Origin: Paenibacillus antri
GTDB lineage: Bacteria > Bacillota > Bacilli > Paenibacillales > YIM-B00363
Direction of reading: 5' to 3'
Assembly (NCBI RefSeq): GCF_005765165.1
Contig: NZ_VCIW01000002.1
Span: 434,001 to 498,000 of the forward strand
DNA: 64,000 bases
A model generated the notes under the pieces. The model saw nothing but the letters and a program-made list of their open reading frames with translations. It was not told where the DNA came from and did not search any database. Shown in pieces: positions 33,334-44,000 of the stretch (position 1 is the stretch's first letter; every line of letters begins with the position of its first letter). Made by a program: the position numbers and the translations under genes.

Positions 33334-34953
33334 GTGTTTCGAGTCATGATCGTCGAGGACGAGATGCTCGTCCGCCTCGGGTTGAAAAATTCGGTCGACT
33401 GGAAGAAGTTCGACATGGAGGTCGTCGCGGACTTCCCCGACGGGCAAGCGGCATGGGAGTATTACCAACGGGAGAAGCCCGACGTCGTCATTACGGACAT
33501 CCGGATGCCGAAGATGGACGGCATGGAGCTGATCGCGAACGTACGCGGGCGGGACAAGAGCACGCGCCTCGTCGTCCTGTCCTGCTTGGAGGAGTTCGAG
33601 CTGGCGCGCAAAGCGATGACGTACGGCGTATCCAGCTATATATTGAAGCTGACGATGACCGAGGAGGAAATCGAGACGGTGCTCGAGGGCGTCCGAAGGG
33701 AGCTGCTCGAGCAGGGCGGACGCGGGACGTCCGAGGAAGGGCGGCTTCCGTCGCAAAACAAAGATTTGCTGAAGGAGCAGATGCTGAAGGACTTCCTGTT
33801 CTATAACATCTTCTCCGCGGACGAATTCGAGTCGTTCGCGCTGCGCCACGGGCTGCGGCTGTCGCCGGTACGGCTGGTCGCCTGCCTGATGGAGGTCGAC
33901 CGATACCCCCGTCTGAAGGAGAAATTCCGGGACGAGCACGGCCATCTGATCAAGATGACGCTCCTGAACATCTTGAACGAGATCGTCGCCGTCCATAAGC
34001 GCGGGGAAGCGTTCCACATCGACGAGACGCGGTACGCGATCGTGCTGTCGTTCGAGGACATGCATTCGGAACAAGCGATCGTCCAGGAAACTCGCGGACT
34101 TCTGCTCCACGTGCAGGAGGTGATCCGCACCTACTTCAACGGCTCCGTCTCGTTCGGGATCAGCGGCATTCAGAACGGCTATAAGTCATTGCCGAAGCTG
34201 TACGCGGAGGCGTCGCGCGCGCTCGAGCACAAGTTTTTGTCCGGCCCCGGACAGCTGCACGACGGGAGGGGGGCGCCCGACCCGACGCCGGCGCGCGAGA
34301 CGTTGTCCGCGCTCCGCGCCGCGCCCGCGCTGCGGGCGCTGCTGTCGCCGATGAAGCAGAAGGAATACGATCATTACATGGATTCGTTCGACGGGGCGCT
34401 CGGCGAGGATCGGAAGTCGATCGAAATATTGCTGTTCCAATTCGTCCAATGGGTCAGCACGAACGTGTACGACGACAATCAGAACGAATTGACGTTGCTC
34501 GTCTCGGTGACCGACAAGCTGGAGAATAGCGACAACCTGCCCGACATGCTCGAACAGACGCTAATCTACTTATCGGACATCGCGGAGAAGGCGCGCAGTC
34601 AACTTAACATGAGCGGGGAAATTACGAAAGCGCTGCAGTACATCAAGCGGCATTATACCGAAAACATTTCCTTGCAGTCTGTCGCCGACCACGTCGGCCT
34701 CAGCCTCAGCTATTTAAGCAATCTCTTCAAGAAGGAACTGCAAATTTCGTTCGTCGATTATCTCAACCGGTACCGAATCGAGCGGGCGAAGGAGCTGCTG
34801 ATCGGCACGCAGCTGAAGTCGTACGACATCGCGGTGCAGGTCGGATTTTCGCCGGAATATACGTACTTCAGCAAAGTGTTCAAGAAGGTAACGGGCCTGA
34901 ACCCGAACGAGTACCGGAAGCAATGGGTGGCCGGGGCGCGTGGCGACGCATGA
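33334..34953 (+). CDS. Two-component response regulator, AraC type (YesN-like)
   Basis: 539 residues from GTG, with GGAGGG 6 nt upstream. Receiver domain: VMIVEDEMLVR, phospho-acceptor in DVVITDIRMPKMDG, Lys in SYILKLT. A long middle section, usual for YesN-type proteins, precedes the AraC HTH pair (LQSVADHVGLSLSYLSNLFKKEL, YDIAVQVGFSPEYTYFSKVFKK). It overlaps the kinase gene by ATGA. Likely binds the TTCAA-box arrays at 36835 and 40877 in front of the transporter and the glycosidase. Confidence 0.95.
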   Translation: MFRVMIVEDEMLVRLGLKNSVDWKKFDMEVVADFPDGQAAWEYYQREKPDVVITDIRMPKMDGMELIANVRGRDKSTRLVVLSCLEEFELARKAMTYGVSSYILKLTMTEEEIETVLEGVRRELLEQGGRGTSEEGRLPSQNKDLLKEQMLKDFLFYNIFSADEFESFALRHGLRLSPVRLVACLMEVDRYPRLKEKFRDEHGHLIKMTLLNILNEIVAVHKRGEAFHIDETRYAIVLSFEDMHSEQAIVQETRGLLLHVQEVIRTYFNGSVSFGISGIQNGYKSLPKLYAEASRALEHKFLSGPGQLHDGRGAPDPTPARETLSALRAAPALRALLSPMKQKEYDHYMDSFDGALGEDRKSIEILLFQFVQWVSTNVYDDNQNELTLLVSVTDKLENSDNLPDMLEQTLIYLSDIAEKARSQLNMSGEITKALQYIKRHYTENISLQSVADHVGLSLSYLSNLFKKELQISFVDYLNRYRIERAKELLIGTQLKSYDIAVQVGFSPEYTYFSKVFKKVTGLNPNEYRKQWVAGARGDA

Positions 34954-36767
34954 AGCGGCTCCGTTGGTTTCAAAGCCTTAGGACGCAGCTCATCTTGGTG
35001 TTCATGGTCATCAGCATCGCGGTGCTCGCGGGAGCGTCGTATTACATCTATTCGTTCATGCTCGGCATGGTGAAGGATCAGAACGAACGCCTTCTGTTCC
35101 AGCAGTTCCAGCAGCTCGACCATAACATTCATAATTTGATATCCGAAGTGGATCGGCTGCAGAAGCTGTTTCTGCAGGACGACGGCATGCAGGAGCTGCT
35201 GCTCAACTTAACCGAGAAGAGCGAGCTGGAGTTTTTGAATTACAAAAATATGCTCCACGCCCGGATCACGAGATTCATCGGCAATTACAGCTATGTGCAT
35301 TCCATCTACGTCACGGCGGAAAATCAAGGCGCGGTCGGCGGCAGCGGCGACACGACGCTCGTGCATCCCGTCGAGGAATGGTCGAAGACCTTCTTCCGAT
35401 CGGAGCCGTTCCGCCGCTCGAAGGAGCAATATCCGGGAATCGTCATCGAAGGCAGCTTGACGAAGTCGTTTTTCAACCCGTACATGACGGAGGACAACGA
35501 CGGCGCGCTCGTTAGCGTTATGCGGGGGACGCGGGCCATATTCGATCCGCGAATCAGCGCGACGCTCATCTTCAACATCGACGAGCGATACTTGGCTTCG
35601 ATATATTCCGCGTCGCTCGACGCGAACGACGGCGAGATGTTCATCGCGGACGCGGACGGCCGCATCGTCTCCGCGAGCCGTCAAGACCGCATCGGTTCGA
35701 TGAGTCCTTATATGCCGCCGGACGGCGCCGACGGCCCGGTGTACGGAAGCCACGATATCGTCGACGGCAGCGATCGGGTTCAGATCGTGTACCGCAAGCT
35801 GCAGGACACCGGTTGGTATTTAATGAAGGAAATCCCTCTGAATGTGTACTCATCGCAAATTTATACCGTACAGCGCATGATTTTTCTAGTCTTTCTGCTG
35901 AGCTTAATCGTCATCTTGATCGTATCGTACTTTTGGCTCAACAAGATGATCCGTCCGCTGCATCTGCTCTCCGGCAAGATGAAGGACATGAGCCGAGGCG
36001 AGCTCGGGGTCACGTTCGACGAAGTGCCGAGCAACGAATTCGGCACGGTCATCCGGCGGTTCAACGAGATGTCGCTCAGCATCGTCGACCTGATCAAGAA
36101 AAACAACGCGATGCAGGAGCAGAAGCGGGAGCTGGAAATCGAAGCGCTGCAATACCAGATCAATCCGCACTTCCTGTATAACACGCTCAACAGCATTCGC
36201 TGGATGGCTTCGATCATTAAAGCCGACAACATCGTAAGCACGATCGTCGCGCTCGGCAACATCCTGCGGCCGGTCTTCTCGAGCAAGGACCCGATGTGCT
36301 CGCTTCGCGACGAAATCAGTTACCTGCAGCACTATATCAAGATCATCAATACGCGGTTCGACAACAACGTCATCTTCGATATCGACATCGACGAGTCGGA
36401 CCTGGACTGCCGCGTTCCCCGCTTTATTTTGCAGCCGCTCGTCGAAAATTCGATCGCGTCGGGACGCCAGGACGAAGGCCACGTCATTCATATCGCCATT
36501 CGGGCGGAAGTCGCGGACGGCGAGCTCGTCATCCGCATCGCCGACTCGGGCATCGGACTCGAACCCGGGCGTATGGAGGCGCTGAACCGGAGCCTCGCGG
36601 CCGGCGAGGGCTACGAGTCGTCCGGCGACGGCAGCGGCATCGGGCTGAACAACGTGAACAAGCGGATCCGGCTGTACTTCGGTCCGCAATACGGCTTGCA
36701 CTTCGAGGCGAGGGAGAAGGGGGCGGAAGTCGTCATGCGCATTCCGGCGTCGCAAGTCGGAGAATAA
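34950..36767 (+). CDS. Sensor histidine kinase (YesM-like)
   Basis: 605 residues from ATG at 34950, overlapping the regulator stop. Membrane helices near the N-terminus (LILVFMVISIAVLAGASYYI) and near residue 310 (MIFLVFLLSLIVILIVSYF) bracket an extracellular sensor (dCache-like). HAMP follows, then YQINPHFLYNTLNSIRWM with the phospho-accepting His, N-box LVENSIASG and ADSGIGL, GSGIGLNNVNKR. It should detect an external oligosaccharide and phosphorylate the adjacent regulator. Confidence 0.94.
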   Translation: MKRLRWFQSLRTQLILVFMVISIAVLAGASYYIYSFMLGMVKDQNERLLFQQFQQLDHNIHNLISEVDRLQKLFLQDDGMQELLLNLTEKSELEFLNYKNMLHARITRFIGNYSYVHSIYVTAENQGAVGGSGDTTLVHPVEEWSKTFFRSEPFRRSKEQYPGIVIEGSLTKSFFNPYMTEDNDGALVSVMRGTRAIFDPRISATLIFNIDERYLASIYSASLDANDGEMFIADADGRIVSASRQDRIGSMSPYMPPDGADGPVYGSHDIVDGSDRVQIVYRKLQDTGWYLMKEIPLNVYSSQIYTVQRMIFLVFLLSLIVILIVSYFWLNKMIRPLHLLSGKMKDMSRGELGVTFDEVPSNEFGTVIRRFNEMSLSIVDLIKKNNAMQEQKRELEIEALQYQINPHFLYNTLNSIRWMASIIKADNIVSTIVALGNILRPVFSSKDPMCSLRDEISYLQHYIKIINTRFDNNVIFDIDIDESDLDCRVPRFILQPLVENSIASGRQDEGHVIHIAIRAEVADGELVIRIADSGIGLEPGRMEALNRSLAAGEGYESSGDGSGIGLNNVNKRIRLYFGPQYGLHFEAREKGAEVVMRIPASQVGE

Positions 36768-36785
36768 AATCGTTCAAGTTTTTCC

Positions 36786-36810
36786 GGACAGCGCCCGCGC
36801 TGTCCTTTTT
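36786..36810 (+). terminator. Rho-independent terminator after the kinase gene
   Basis: GGACAGCG (36786-36793) pairs with CGCTGTCC (36798-36805), followed directly by TTTTT. It separates the two-component genes from the transporter operon, so the latter has its own promoter. Confidence 0.85.
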
Positions 36811-36834
36811 CGTTCGGAGAAGACGGCGTTCGAG

Positions 36835-36913
36835 TTCAAGCGAATCGTTAAATCGTTCAATTCGGCATGGCGTCGCGCCGGTAAATTTTCAATATAGTCG
36901 AAAGATCCTTCAT
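36835..36913 (+). promoter_or_regulatory. Four-box TTCAA array ahead of the transporter operon
   Basis: TTCAA at 36835, 36856 and 36888 and TTCAT at 36909 give spacings of 21, 32 and 21 bp. The three downstream boxes are preceded by an A-rich half (TAAATCG, GTAAATT, AAAGATC). Spacing of 21 bp places boxes on the same DNA face, as for tandem AraC-type half-sites. The same array occurs at 40877 before the glycosidase gene. Likely binding sites of the 33334 response regulator. Confidence 0.6.
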
Positions 36914-36990
36914 TCGGAGGCGACCGAGGAACCGCTATCATAGAGACAGGTGGAGAGAGAAGAGAGACTGCAAGACAAAGGAGAAGAGCT

Positions 36991-37932
36991 ATGGAAATTA
37001 CGTACGCAGCGAATAAACAGAAGGCCGCCAAGAAGTCGAAGCTCTTCCGGAAAGACGGAATGAAGCTGTTGCTTATGGCGCTGCCCTTCGTGGCGATCGC
37101 CTTCGCTTTCAGTTACGTACCGCTGTTCGGCTGGATTTACGCCTTTTTCGACTATCGTCCGGGCATTCCGCTCAGCAAGTCCGAGTTTATCGGTTTGGAA
37201 AATTTCACGGCCATGCTAAGCGACCCCCGCATGGGCCCCGTACTGATCAACACGCTGGCGCTCAGCTTGCTGTCGATCGCGACGGCGCCGATCCCGATGC
37301 TGTTCGCGATCATGGTGTCCGAAGTGAAAAACGAATGGTTCAAGCGGATCGTGCAGACGACCTCGACGCTGCCTCATTATATTAGCTGGATCATCGTGTA
37401 TTCCCTCGCGTTCAGCATGTTCAGCACGGAAGGGGCCGTGAACGGGATCCTGTTCAAGCTGGGGCTGAGCGATACGCCGGTCAACGTCCTCGGGAACTAC
37501 GAACGGGTATGGACCGTGCAGACGCTGCTCTTGCTGTGGAAGGGCGTCGGTTGGAGCGCCATCATCTACTTGGCCGCGATCGTCAGCATCGACAGCGAAC
37601 AGTACGACGCGGCGCGCGTCGACGGCGCGGGCCGGCTTCGCACGATTTGGCACATTACGCTGCCGAGCATTATGCCGACCTTCATCGTCCTGCTGCTGCT
37701 GTCGATCAGCAATCTGTTGTCCGCCGGCTTCGAGCAATACCTCGTCTTTAGCAACGTGATGGTCGCCGACCGGATCGAAGTGCTCGATCTGTACGTATAC
37801 CGGCTCGGACTCGTGACCGGCGATTATTCGTACTCCACCGCCGTAGGCATCTTCAAGTCGGTCATCAGCATCATTCTGTTATTCAGCGTCAACTTTATGT
37901 CTAAGAAAATCCGCGGGCAGGGTATCGTATAA
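36991..37932 (+). CDS. Sugar ABC transporter permease (LplB/YteP-like)
   Basis: 313 residues, six predicted membrane segments after a basic N-terminus. The EAA loop reads QYDAARVDGAGRLRTIWHITLPSIMPT. The opening LLMALPFVAIAFAFSYVPLFGWIYAFFDY is typical of the LplB/YteP branch that imports complex oligosaccharides. AAAGGAG lies upstream. First gene of a permease-permease-lipoprotein operon without its own ATPase gene. Confidence 0.94.
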   Translation: MEITYAANKQKAAKKSKLFRKDGMKLLLMALPFVAIAFAFSYVPLFGWIYAFFDYRPGIPLSKSEFIGLENFTAMLSDPRMGPVLINTLALSLLSIATAPIPMLFAIMVSEVKNEWFKRIVQTTSTLPHYISWIIVYSLAFSMFSTEGAVNGILFKLGLSDTPVNVLGNYERVWTVQTLLLLWKGVGWSAIIYLAAIVSIDSEQYDAARVDGAGRLRTIWHITLPSIMPTFIVLLLLSISNLLSAGFEQYLVFSNVMVADRIEVLDLYVYRLGLVTGDYSYSTAVGIFKSVISIILLFSVNFMSKKIRGQGIV

Positions 37933-37955
37933 GCAGCCGGGAAGGGAGTTTCGCC

Positions 37956-38876
37956 ATGAGCATGCAAGCCAACGCGCCGGCGGTTCGCCGCAAGCGGCCT
38001 ATTCACTTGAAGGATCTTACGTTCGATACGATCAACTACTTGGTTCTCGCGTTGCTCGTCATCGTCACGATCTATCCGTTCTACTATATCTTCATCTACT
38101 CGATCAGCGACTCGATCGAAGCCCAGAAGGGCGTGTATCTATGGCCGGCGGGCTTCTCGCTCGAGGCGTACCGGACGACGATCGGTCTCCCGGGCATCGC
38201 GGACTCCGCGATCGTCTCGCTGTCGAGAACCGTGCTCGGAACGATCGTAACCGTATTTTGCTGCTCCTTCTTCGCGTACCTGATCACGAAGGACGAGATG
38301 CCGTTCCGGAAGTACATCTATCGTTTCGTGCTCGTCACGATGTATTTCAACGCCGGGTTCATCCCTTGGTATTTGACGATGAAGGCGTACGGCCTGCAGA
38401 ACAACTTCTTGCTTTACATCATTCCGTCCGCGCTCTCGGCCTTCAACGTCATCCTGATCAAGACGTTCATCGAACAGCTGCCGGCGTCGCTCGAGGAATC
38501 GGCGAAGATCGACGGCGCGGGGTATTTCAAAATTTACACGAGCGTCATCTTCCCGCTGTCGATGCCGATCATCGCGACGATCGCCGTGTTCGCCGCCGTC
38601 GGGCAGTGGAACACTTGGTTCGACAACTTCTTTCTCGTGGAAAACCCGAAACTGCAGACGCTGCAGCTCGTGCTCTATAATTTCTTGAATCAATCCAGCA
38701 ATTTGTCCAACATGACGACGGAGCAGCTGAACCGCGGCGACTTGGTCCGCACGCTGACGCCGCAATCGATCCGCATGACGATCACGATGCTCGTCACGCT
38801 GCCGATCGTGCTCGTGTATCCGCTGCTGCAGCGGTACTTCGTCAAAGGCATCATGCTCGGCGCCGTTAAGGGCTAA
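37956..38876 (+). CDS. Sugar ABC transporter permease (LplC/YtcP-like)
   Basis: 306 residues. Opens IHLKDLTFDTINYLVLALLV; the EAA loop is ASLEESAKIDGAGYFKIYTSVIFPLS; the ending YFVKGIMLGAVKG is the standard LplC/YtcP terminus. GGGAAGGGAG lies upstream and 23 nt separate it from the first permease. Forms a heterodimer with the 36991 product. Confidence 0.94.
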   Translation: MSMQANAPAVRRKRPIHLKDLTFDTINYLVLALLVIVTIYPFYYIFIYSISDSIEAQKGVYLWPAGFSLEAYRTTIGLPGIADSAIVSLSRTVLGTIVTVFCCSFFAYLITKDEMPFRKYIYRFVLVTMYFNAGFIPWYLTMKAYGLQNNFLLYIIPSALSAFNVILIKTFIEQLPASLEESAKIDGAGYFKIYTSVIFPLSMPIIATIAVFAAVGQWNTWFDNFFLVENPKLQTLQLVLYNFLNQSSNLSNMTTEQLNRGDLVRTLTPQSIRMTITMLVTLPIVLVYPLLQRYFVKGIMLGAVKG

Positions 38877-38883
38877 GCGACGG

Positions 38884-38907
38884 ATTATCCGGCCGACGGC
38901 CGATAAT
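38884..38907 (+). other. Intergenic hairpin between permease and lipoprotein genes
   Basis: ATTAT-CGGCC pairs with GGCCG-ATAAT around a GAC loop (one bulged C). There is no T-run, so it is more likely a processing or stabilising structure than a terminator, which would raise the level of the downstream binding-protein message. Confidence 0.5.
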
Positions 38908-38942
38908 TATAGATCCTTATTCGATGTGGGAGGGGTAAAGCA

Positions 38943-40727
38943 ATGAAAAAGAAAGGGACTTGGAAGCTTGCGATCATGATGACGATGATCCTGGCGCTGG
39001 TGCTGTCGGCTTGCTCCGGCGGCGGCTCCGATAACGCGAAGGACGACGAAGGGACCGGCGACGCGGGCCAAACGGCCGAAGGCGGTACGGATACCAAGGC
39101 GACGAACGAGGGACCGAAAGAGCTCGTCACCTTGCGCGTACTCGTTATGGAGCCCGGCACGAAGTGGAACTCGGTGCAGCAGGACAGCGTGATCGCGAAG
39201 GAACTCGCGGAGAAGCTCGGCGTGAAAATCGAATACGTCGAAGCGGACGAAAATAAATTCAACGTACTGCTCGCCGGCGGCGAGCTGCCGGATATCGTTC
39301 GCGCGGACCCGAACAAATTTCAGAAGCAGCTTATCGAGGGCAACTTGATCATCCCGATGGACGATCTATTGGCGAGTCACGGGAAAGATATTACCGCGAA
39401 CATCGGCACGGTCGTGGAATACGGCAAGAAAAACTGGAGCAACGGCACGGGCAAGGCGTATTTCTTGCCGCCGCAGGTGCAGCCGAAGCCGGGGGAATCC
39501 GTCGCTCCGATTACGATCGGCGCAACGATTCGCTGGGATTGGTACAAGGAAATCGGCGCGCCGCCGATGGACACGATGGACCAGATGCTGGACGCCGTCG
39601 AGCAAATCGTGAAGAACCATCCGAAGACCGACGAAGGCAAGCCGGTGTACGGGGTATCGATGTGGCAGGACTGGGGCCTCTGGCCGTACACGATTACGCC
39701 GCTCGTCTTCACGAAGTCGTCCGGCGCGACGAGCGACCTGACGGCGGCGCAAGTCGGCGATCATAATTTCATCAGCGTGCTGACGGACGAAACGTCCAAC
39801 TTCTGGGTCGCGATGGACTTCTTCAACAAAGCGCAGCGCAGAGGCTTGCTCGATCCGGACTCCCTCACGATGAAGAACAACGACTATATGGCGAAAGCGA
39901 CGGCAGGCCAAATCGTCGTCGGCCCGGCGACATGGGCGATGGGAGACTTCAACGCGCAGCATCCGGAAGGCGACAAGGGATATATCGTCGTTCCGGCCGG
40001 CAAGCTCGCTTGGACGGGCGGCGTCAATCCGCTCGGCTGGGTGGATAAGTCGTATTCGATCTCGAAGAGCTCGAAGAACCCGGAGAAAGCAATGGAATTC
40101 CTGAACTACATCTTCTCTTACGAAGGCGCAAGAACGATGTACAACGGCGTGGAAGGCACGCACTGGAACATGGTGAACGGCGTTCCGACGCTGACGGAAG
40201 AGACGCTCGCGCTCAAGTCGGCGGGCGGTACGGAGTTCGAGAAGACGGGCTTGTCGCTCGACCGCAACATCATCGGTCTCGGCGGCGATCTCGTCAACCC
40301 GAACGACGGCCAACCGGTCAATCTGTTCAACGCCGGCGAGGCGCTTTCGAAGGCCGCTACGCCGCTCGAGAAAGATTTCGCCGCCCATTACGGCGCGACG
40401 TACTCGGGCGAAGTGTTCGAGAAGCTGATCGAAGAAGGCAAGCTCGACACGTTCACGACGTGGATGAACGGCATGTCCGACGATGAAATTTTGAAGCGCA
40501 ACACGGTTCCGGGCGTCACGCTCACCGAGGAGCACAAGAAGACGGAAGCCGCTTTGAAGGAGCTTGCGGCGCGTCAAGCGGCGAAGATCATTCTTTCGAA
40601 GTCCGAGGAAGAGTTCCAGAAGAATAAAGAAGAAGCGATCAAAGCGTTCAAGGACGGCGGCGCCGAAGAGTTCACGAAGTTCTACAACGACGAAGTCAAG
40701 AGACTGCGCACGGAGCACGGATTGTAA
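38943..40727 (+). CDS. Oligosaccharide-binding lipoprotein (LipO/YtcQ-like)
   Basis: 594 residues, GGGAGGGG upstream. Signal peptide with lipobox LVLSAC (acylated Cys about residue 24) and a Gly/Asp/Thr-rich linker. Large size and sequences such as PGTKWNSVQQDSVIAKELAEKLG and the C-terminal helix region EEFQKNKEEAIKAFKDGG match the LipO/YtcQ branch, which pairs with LplB/YtcP permeases. It supplies the ligand specificity of the transporter. Confidence 0.93.
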   Translation: MKKKGTWKLAIMMTMILALVLSACSGGGSDNAKDDEGTGDAGQTAEGGTDTKATNEGPKELVTLRVLVMEPGTKWNSVQQDSVIAKELAEKLGVKIEYVEADENKFNVLLAGGELPDIVRADPNKFQKQLIEGNLIIPMDDLLASHGKDITANIGTVVEYGKKNWSNGTGKAYFLPPQVQPKPGESVAPITIGATIRWDWYKEIGAPPMDTMDQMLDAVEQIVKNHPKTDEGKPVYGVSMWQDWGLWPYTITPLVFTKSSGATSDLTAAQVGDHNFISVLTDETSNFWVAMDFFNKAQRRGLLDPDSLTMKNNDYMAKATAGQIVVGPATWAMGDFNAQHPEGDKGYIVVPAGKLAWTGGVNPLGWVDKSYSISKSSKNPEKAMEFLNYIFSYEGARTMYNGVEGTHWNMVNGVPTLTEETLALKSAGGTEFEKTGLSLDRNIIGLGGDLVNPNDGQPVNLFNAGEALSKAATPLEKDFAAHYGATYSGEVFEKLIEEGKLDTFTTWMNGMSDDEILKRNTVPGVTLTEEHKKTEAALKELAARQAAKIILSKSEEEFQKNKEEAIKAFKDGGAEEFTKFYNDEVKRLRTEHGL

Positions 40728-40752
40728 TCCAATCGAATACGAACAAGGACAA

Positions 40753-40788
40753 CGAGCCAAAGCCGAAACCGACTTTGGCTCGTTTCTT
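40753..40788 (+). terminator. Rho-independent terminator after the lipoprotein gene
   Basis: CGAGCCAAAG (40753-40762) pairs perfectly with CTTTGGCTCG (40773-40782), followed by TTTCTT. It sets the glycosidase gene apart as a separate transcription unit. Confidence 0.85.
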
Positions 40789-40876
40789 ATTTCGGCAGGT
40801 TTCGCAGGCGGCGCGATATCATTTTCCGAAGACGCATCGAATCGGTGCCGTAAGAGAACCGTGCGGATCGAACTTG

Positions 40877-40955
40877 TTCAACCGATCATAAAATCTTTCA
40901 ACCTCGCTCGCGCCGTCATCGGAAAACTATTCAATCGTTTCCTAAGAATCTTCAA
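40877..40955 (+). promoter_or_regulatory. Four-box TTCAA array ahead of the secreted glycosidase gene
   Basis: TTCAA at 40877, 40897, 40930 and 40951, spacings 20, 33 and 21 bp. The last three boxes have an A-rich half in front (AAAATCT, GAAAACTA, AAGAATC). The layout matches the array at 36835-36913 almost base for base in spacing, although the sequence between boxes is largely different. This supports co-regulation of transporter and glycosidase. Confidence 0.6.
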
Positions 40956-41015
40956 ACTGGAAGCGGTTACTTGAAGGTACGATGTTGCTGTACCCATACG
41001 AAAGGAGAATCGCTA

Positions 41016-44000
41016 ATGAACAGAAGGAACAGGAACTCGCTGCATCGCTTCGGAGCGCTCGCGTTGGCGGCGTCCTTGGCGCTGTCCTCGTGGGCAGGGG
41101 CGAAGCCCGTCGAAGCGGCCGATTCGGACGACTCGGCCGCTCCCGCGCCGCACACGGTACGGATCGATCCGAACGAGGTCGTCCAATCGGATTTCCTCGG
41201 CATCGGGGTGAACGTCATTCCGACGGCGCTGATGGAGGGAACGACCCGGTTCGGGTATACGGAGGCGCACTGGGAGATGGATCGCAAGCGCATTCTGACG
41301 GTCCGGCCGAAGGTGGCGCGGGTGTGGTTTCAGATCGACTGGATGGAGTCGGCGAAAGGCGTCTATACGTTCGACAGCCCTCAAATGCAGGCGTTCTACA
41401 AGTATCTGGACGTTTTCAAGGAAGCCGGTACGGAAATCGAGCTGAATATGGGCTGGAAGATCGGCTCCGCGGCGCACGAGTGGTTCAACATTCCGGGCGT
41501 CGATCCGTGGACGAGCGCGCCGGCGGACTTGGACGCGTACGCCGCCTCGACTTCGGCGGCGCTGCGCGAGTTGATCGAGGTTCGCGGATACGACAACGTG
41601 AAATATCTGACGTTCTACAACGAGCCGAACGGCAGCTGGGACTTCGAAGCGCCCGGCGACCAACAGGCGTACTACGCGGAGATGGTGCGCAAGGCGAGCG
41701 AGCGTCTCGCGGCGGACGGCCTCCGCGACCGCATCGAAATTTGGGGGCCGGAGGAGACGGGCGCTCCGGGCTGGACGCAATACATGAAGGATCATATCGA
41801 CGAGCATATGGACGGCTACAGCTTCCACGTCTACGGGGAAGCGTACGAAGGGCTTCGCGTTGCGCTGAAGCAGCGCAGCGATTACGTGGCGCCGAAGCCG
41901 GTCCATCTGACCGAGTTCGGCTGGGGCGACGACAACGCCAGCAATTGGGACGCGGGCTTCGCGAATTCCGTCGTCGCCGTTGCCAACGGGGGCGTGAAAT
42001 CCGCGCTCGTGTGGCAGCTGAACGGCGTCTGGAGTCCCGATCCGTTCGGCGGGACGAACGGCGTCTACACGATGTGGGATTCGATCGTGCTCGGGATGGA
42101 GCCGCGCAAGACGTTCTACAGCGCGGGCTTGCTCAACCGGTACATACCGGAGCACAGCTCGGTTCTCGCGGTGGATACGGGAACGCCGGACTTGCGCGCG
42201 GCCGCGTTCAAGACGGCGGACGGGAACTATTCGATTTTGTTGGAGAGCAAGGCGGGCTTGCCGAAGGACGTTACGTTCGATTTCGGCGGGGTCGAGATCG
42301 GCAAGACGTTCCGCAAGCACGTCTATCAAGACGACGTCGTTCGGACCGGGAACGCGATTCTGCCGCCGGCGTCGGCCAGCTTCGAAGCGGGCGCGTCGTT
42401 CCGGGATCCGAACGTAGGGTCGGCGTACCACTTCGCGGTCTACACGACCGAGCCGCCGCAGACGCAAGTCGAGGTGTCGCCGCTTCTGCCTACGGTGCGC
42501 TCCGGCGACAAGCTGCAGCTGTCCGCGACCGTCATCGACAATACCGGCGGCGTGACGTGGAGCATCGTCGGCGAGAACAACGGCGCGATCAACAAAAACA
42601 CCGGCGTCTACCACGCGCCGCAGGTGACGGACGAGACGCTGATCGCGGTGAAAGCGACCAGCGACAGCGATCCCGGCGCCTACGGCGTCGCGTTGATCAA
42701 GGTGCTGCCGATGGCGCTGCCCAACACGGTCGAGCCGGTGTCGTTCGGCTTGGCGCCGGGCGTCTATCCTTCCGCCGAAGCGGTGACGCTGACGACGGCG
42801 ACGCCGGGCGCGGACATCCGCTACACGCTGGACGGCAGCGAGCCGACGGCGGCGTCCCCGCTGTACGAGCGGCCGATCATCTTGGCCGACGGGACGCTGG
42901 CGCTGCTGAAGGCGAAGGCGTTCAAATCCGGGCTGAAGTCTTCGGGCGTTACGTCGGCCCTGTATCAGACGAATCAAGTGAGCAACTCGCCGGACGGTTA
43001 TGCGTTCTGCGCGTACGAGGGGGGCGAATGTCACTTCGAAGGCGAGGCGATCGTCGCCTTCGGCGCGGACGGATTGTTCAATTACGCCGTCCATACGGGC
43101 GGAGTCGCTTGCGCGGCCGCGGAGTTCGGCGGCGATCCGAGCCCGGAGCATGCGAAGCGCTGCTTCGTCAGCTACGACATTCCGGAGGAAGTGCCGGTCG
43201 TTACGTTCTTCAACGCCAGCTTCGAGAAGCCGGGCACGACGACGGCGCGTCCGGGTCCGATGACGAACGGCTGGACGTTCAACTCCCGCGCGGGCGTGCA
43301 GCATAACGCCGGCCCGTTCGGCGCGACCCCGGCGCCGCTCGGCGTCCAGACCGCGTACCTCAAGACCGACGGCGGCGTCTCCGGCGTCATCGGCCAGTCG
43401 ATCAACTTTAAGCCGGGCGCGTATCAGATGGAGTTCAAAGCCGCGAAGCGCACCAGCTTCGGAGGCACGCAAACGTTCGACGTGTATTTCGACGACACGG
43501 TCATCGGCTCGTACGCGCCGACGTCCGGGGAGTACGTCATCTATCGTACGGAGCCGTTCGAGACGTCGGGAGGCCGGCACACGATCCGGTTCGTCGCGAC
43601 GACGACGGTCGGCGACAACACGGCGTTCCTCGACGACGTTCGAATTACGCATCCGAAGCCGTTCGACGCGCCGCATGTCGCGAACGCCGGCTTCGAATCG
43701 CCGGCCGCGACGAACGACGGCGGCGTTCTGCTCGGCGCCGCGGCTTCGGCCTCGGCTTCCGCGGGCTGGACGTTCAACGAGACGTCCGGCGTCGCGCGGA
43801 ACGGCGCACCGGGCGCGCCGAACGCGCCGCTCGGCATGCAGGCGGCGGCGCTGCGAACCGTGGACGGCGAGGCCGGGCGCTTCTCGCAACCGGTCGAGTT
43901 TCCGGCCGGAACGTATGTCCTTAGCTTCCGCGCCGCGGCGTCCGGCGCTTCCGGCGCCCAGACGTTCGAGGTGCGCGTCGGAGACCAAGTCGTCGGTACG

